From contig OW028585.1 of assembly GCA_932294295.1 (NCBI GenBank), positions 18,192,561 to 18,256,560 on the forward strand: DNA of 64,000 nucleotides, in the 5' to 3' direction. The notes beneath the pieces are model-generated. The model did not search any database. It was not told where the DNA came from and saw only the letters and a program-made list of their open reading frames with translations. Below are positions 59,710 through 64,000 of this stretch, piece by piece. This DNA comes from Alitta virens. Lineage: Eukaryota; Annelida; Polychaeta; Phyllodocida; Nereididae. How positions within the stretch are numbered: the first letter of the stretch is position 1; each line of letters begins with the position of its first letter. The position numbers were made by a program, and so were the translations under genes.

Positions 59710-60754
59710 GAATGATAAAAGGAGGTATTAATATATGATGGTAATTCACTAATGTATCATACAGCCGAGTTCAAAAGTCTACAGACCCTTAGGTATTTTG
59801 CCACTGCATACACAAAATAGGCCTATTGTCTCCAAAATAATGCGGATGGCAGTATACAAATCTGTCATATCATTTCATCTTTAATCCTATAAGACATGAG
59901 TTGTGCTGTTAATTGTGTATATTTATACAAGTCCTTAACATATGACACGAGTCACGCTCAACTTAATTGTTTGTTACACCTAAATCCTGAAAGAAGATAT
60001 GAATTTTACTGTACTCAATTATCTATCACACATACAACATCCTTACCAGGAGATATGTTTTACTCAGCGTAATTTTTTATTATAATCCAAAAATAACATA
60101 TCAATGGCACTCTACTTAATTGCTCATCACACTGAAGTCCTGAATATAGAATATTAGTGACCTCTACTTAGTTGTTCATTACACTTAAGTCCTGAATGTT
60201 GGATATCAGCCCACTCTACTTAATTGCTCATTACACTTATGTATCGCATAGGATATCAATGCACTCTACTTGATTAAGTTTTGGTATCTTCTCATCATTT
60301 AGGTTGTTTTGTATGACTGCTGAAAAGCGGCAGAAATGGAAAGCAGAGCAAACTTAAGTTGTTTCACAGAAGCTTATTTTATCAGCTAGGTAGTTGGGGT
60401 TGCCTGATTTGTTAAATTTCTGTGCATTTTGAGCTGCTCAGTCCATGCTATTCATCAAAATATGACTGACATTTATTTTGTATGGTATTGTAATACGCTT
60501 TTATAATACAACCCTAGGAATAATAAGAAAGCACTGCATTAATTTATTCAAAACTGCTATTGTGTAACTGTGCTCTGAACCAAAAAATTCATACAGCATC
60601 TACTATGATGACACTGTCATAACAAGATGCCAAGCGCAATCAGTCCCAATAGGCAATTGCAATTCAGTTTGTGACAATGTTCAATTCTGGTACAAAGTTC
60701 AATTTGACACTTGAACTGCCAAACGAATTGACACGGGGTGGCAGGTTCTGCTAT
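59710..60754. repeat. satellite and start of the next unit
   Basis: 60,100-60,270 holds satellite monomers ('attacacttaagtcctgaatgttggatatcag'). From 60,350 the common block resumes ('tcacagaagcttattttatcagctaggtagttgg'). No gene seen. Confidence 0.7.
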
Positions 60755-63700
60755 CTCAGTAACTCATTGTTTGTGTTTTTAATATCAAGCCTAATAAATC
60801 ATTGAATGTATATATAACAGTCTGCAACTATTTTTGATTTGTATGAAATTTGATTGATAATAGACACTCATTGTTTTGTTCCCTGTTATATACATGTAGC
60901 CCAGGTGTATTATTTATTATTTTATTAATTCTGTTTGAACACCATTGATAGGGAAAAGTAATTAAAAATTGTATACAGTAAAATCCAAAATATAGTATCA
61001 TAAAACAATGATGAACTGTAGAAATTTTAAAAACACAAAGACTGAATAGTAAAAAGGAAATTGAAAAGCTTTTAACAATAAAATTACTATTTAATGTTCA
61101 TTGAAGTGTGGCTTTATATAATTGTAACTTAAAATCAAATATTTTAAAGAGTCTGCAACACCATCTCTGACATTGTTAAAAGTCTTTTGCTTGTATGGTC
61201 TCTGTAAAATAGTTTTTATAGGTAATGCTCCTTGGCTCACATTTTGCTCCAGTATATCAGTAAAGAAAAGGTTTTGTTGTTATTTCATAAGTGGTGATCA
61301 CCAAATCACCTCTCAGGTCTGTTGCCCAGACTTTTGAGAAAAATTTACCATTATCATTAAAAAACAAGCTTCACAAGCATCAATGAAATATGATATCTTA
61401 CAATTTAAATATTCAGTTGATCACAGCAATTAATACATACCACTTCCATATTTGTACAAATTGTTCAAATTAAAATGTAAGAAATATTGTTAAATATTAG
61501 AAATAAATTCTAATTACAACAAAAATGCAAACTGAGATACAGATTAATTGCAAAACTACACAAATTATTGAAGGAAATAGACGTTACTCTCCTTAAATTT
61601 GAAAATCTAATTATACTAGAACAAAAATTGGTAATCACAAACAACCAAAATACTTAAAAACTGTAACATTATGGAAATATAGTGCAAACTTTTACTGAAA
61701 ATTTAAAATCAAATCATATCATAAAAATTAAAAAGGAAATAATTTCTAGAATTTTGAAGTTATATAGAATCGAGAGAAAGATATTGCGTAAAACTTCCCT
61801 TTAAACAGACATTTTGGATCTAATTATTACATTAAGAGAAATCTCTTAAATATATACTTACTCAATTGCAATCTGACTAAAACTTTCCAAATATAGTAAT
61901 GCATCCCCTATGCAGCTTTTGGCAGGTATGAGGGCTGGATTTGGCACCTGCATGATGACATCAAAGGTGTCATGTACCACCACACTGCCACATCATTTAT
62001 TCAACTGGCATTTAGTAATTAACTGCCAAGCATTTTCAGATGTAATCAAATTGTTTGTTGTGTCTTAATATAAGAGGATTCAGTTTATTTGAAATCAGTC
62101 ACCATGCACAGCACTTGATTTTACCTAACCATAAAAGGTGAGGAATTATTCAATATGTTACTCATACATTAATGCCTTAGCATGCTGGACGTAGGCCTTT
62201 ATTAGTTATTTTTTATGCGATAATATAAAATAATGCAAAAAATAATGCAAAATGCATGTTAAGGACAAGAGCTACAATGCGTTGACAAGAAAGAATTCTT
62301 AAAACTCTCTTAGCCAACAAATATGTTAGTTAACTCCAGACGATAGGGGATATAACTTATATATACTCCATTACAAATATTTTCTAATTTCTTTGATTGT
62401 TTGATTTGTTTAACTGCTATTATTAAGCAGCTAAAATTCATATTGCACTCAGGAGAAGGTCAACTAACAATTTTGTTGGTTGTATTAAGTGGAGTATAAC
62501 ACTGGTTATAATGAGTTACGTCATATTTATAGCATATATTGGATATGCAGCTTGTTTTAATAGTGTGATCGAATTTCACTTAATGTGACCAATCAAATGT
62601 ATGTTACAGTATGTTTTACTACATGTGTTTATTGTGGGTAGTGAATTATGCTGACCTGGTGAATGCGCATATCCGCGATGTAGATTATAAATGTTAGTTC
62701 CAGAGATCCAAGTTTACTCCTTAAAATTAAATGTCAAAGTTTCAGTGTTGTGAGTTGGTCAACTGAGGCTGTGACAAACATATCCCCTACATGCATCAGA
62801 TGCTTGCACAGTTTATGGTGACAATTTGTAGGTGTTAATGGCAATAGACTGATTGTTCAGAGAAGATAGAGACACTGAACTGGCAAGATGTCAATTATGG
62901 TGCTGGAAAATCATATGGAAATTAGATATCTAATGTCATCTTCACACTTTGTACCCCAAAGTATACATGTTGTTTTGCGAGTACTATATCTGTATCTATA
63001 CATTTATTCTATATCATATTGCACTGCTCTGTGTAATGCAAATTAATCAATGGCTCATGCTACATTCTAATATTGCATCAAGTGCAATGGCAAATGTAAT
63101 GATGTGATGGTATAGCCTGATATTTGTATGATGTAGTCAATATGCATTTCATACACAAATATCAATAATTTATCATGACATTTATGTATTTAAAAAATAT
63201 ATATACCTATCATTCCATCAATCCAAAGTTAAGCTATTTTCCATAATATGTTGAAATTATAAGGCGGCCCCTCAGAAGTGACATATAATTGTCCTTGCCT
63301 CTTTTTGTGATGACTTTCTCTATGGGGCTGATAAATTCTTTGTCAATGTTATCATCATTGTTATCATTTTTGAGAGTTATATCTTTTATTTATATTGGTT
63401 TTAAAAGTTCAGATTTGCCTTTCATTGGAGGCGGTGCAATTAATATTTTTTACCTATCAGGATGTTTAAAAAAAAACATCTGTATATTGACTTTCATAAA
63501 TTATGATATATACATGATTTGTACTTATTGTACACAAGTTGCAATGAATAAACACACACAATTAGGCCCACACTACATTACAAATTTGGCTGAAACAAGG
63601 TTGCATCTCTCTATTAGGCACAGGGGGCTGTCGTTTTGCAGTATAAACTGATCTACACTGTCAAATTCCTCGCTCCCCCACTAAGATTCTTGCTCCCCCG

Positions 63701-64000
63701 AATTCCCCAAGACCCTCTCCTGTATAGAGGCCTGATCAAGGGTCTTGCAGCAAGACTGTATGCCCCCATATCACTTTTGTTTCCAAGCAGAACTCTAACT
63801 CTAATGCACTTACCCTAACATTATTTAGTACATTACTTTTTGACTGTTACAAAATTACAACAAAACATAGGCCACACTGCAGCAGAACCCTCAGCGAATC
63901 CCACATAGCTCACAGACATCATCGAACCTGTTCAGTGTTCGTCTAACAAGCAGGAGGGCGGGTGTTGCACTTTTATTTCCAGAACAGAACTCTTAACACA
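60755..64000. repeat. copy of 52,785-56,030; start of a further unit
   Basis: Nearly base-for-base repeat of the region upstream of gene E, at an offset of 7,970-7,978 bp, continuing to the window edge. A tract at about 61,005-61,285 instead matches unit 1 (23,770-24,090). The zinc-finger exon of this unit would be expected at about 65,165, outside the window. Confidence 0.85.

Overview
The window looks like AT-rich nuclear DNA of a multicellular animal, most plausibly a marine invertebrate. The evidence is spliced genes with GT/AG junctions, C2H2 zinc-finger exons of the HTGEKP type, cytochrome P450 exons, an ILEI/FAM3-type membrane protein, a CR1/L2-like LINE with an esterase-type ORF1, tRNA-derived SINEs and many TIR elements. 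Species cannot be fixed from this sequence alone. Nothing prokaryotic or organellar was seen.

Region 1 (1-16,300) is mostly single-copy. A minus-strand gene (first coding exon 11,949-11,905; further exons at 9.7, 8.6, 7.4 and 6.65 kb) encodes a type II membrane protein whose lumenal/extracellular part begins an ILEI (FAM3/PANDER-like) domain. Its later exons were not found. Downstream lies a 3.84-kb element with TTACCCAGCTAACAC terminal inverted repeats and four ~255-bp AACGTT-rich tandem repeats. Small MITEs and three SINE-like elements sit in the gene's introns.

Region 2 (16,300-64,000) is a tandem array of a composite unit. In order along the plus strand a unit holds: 3' exons of a P450 on the minus strand; an intronic ~52-bp satellite; 2-4 kb of conserved non-coding sequence; a splice acceptor; and one C2H2 zinc-finger coding exon on the plus strand. 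Five zinc-finger loci are present: 27.0 kb (10 fingers), 35.1 kb (9), 39.6 kb (pseudogene, 7), 45.1 kb (9 plus a cut-off relic) and 57.2 kb (13). Five P450 fragments alternate with them, and every one carries an inactivating lesion. The zinc-finger reading frames stay open in four of five loci, with the finger modules reshuffled. The P450 is therefore a passenger in an array whose apparent selected part is the zinc-finger exon.

The array is further disrupted by a CR1/L2-like LINE (about 17,585-23,115, itself split by a 1.25-kb insertion), LINE tails at 36.4 and 49.7 kb, and short local duplications. The last 3.2 kb nearly repeats 52.8-56.0 kb at an offset of about 7.98 kb, so another zinc-finger exon is expected about 1.2 kb beyond the window end.
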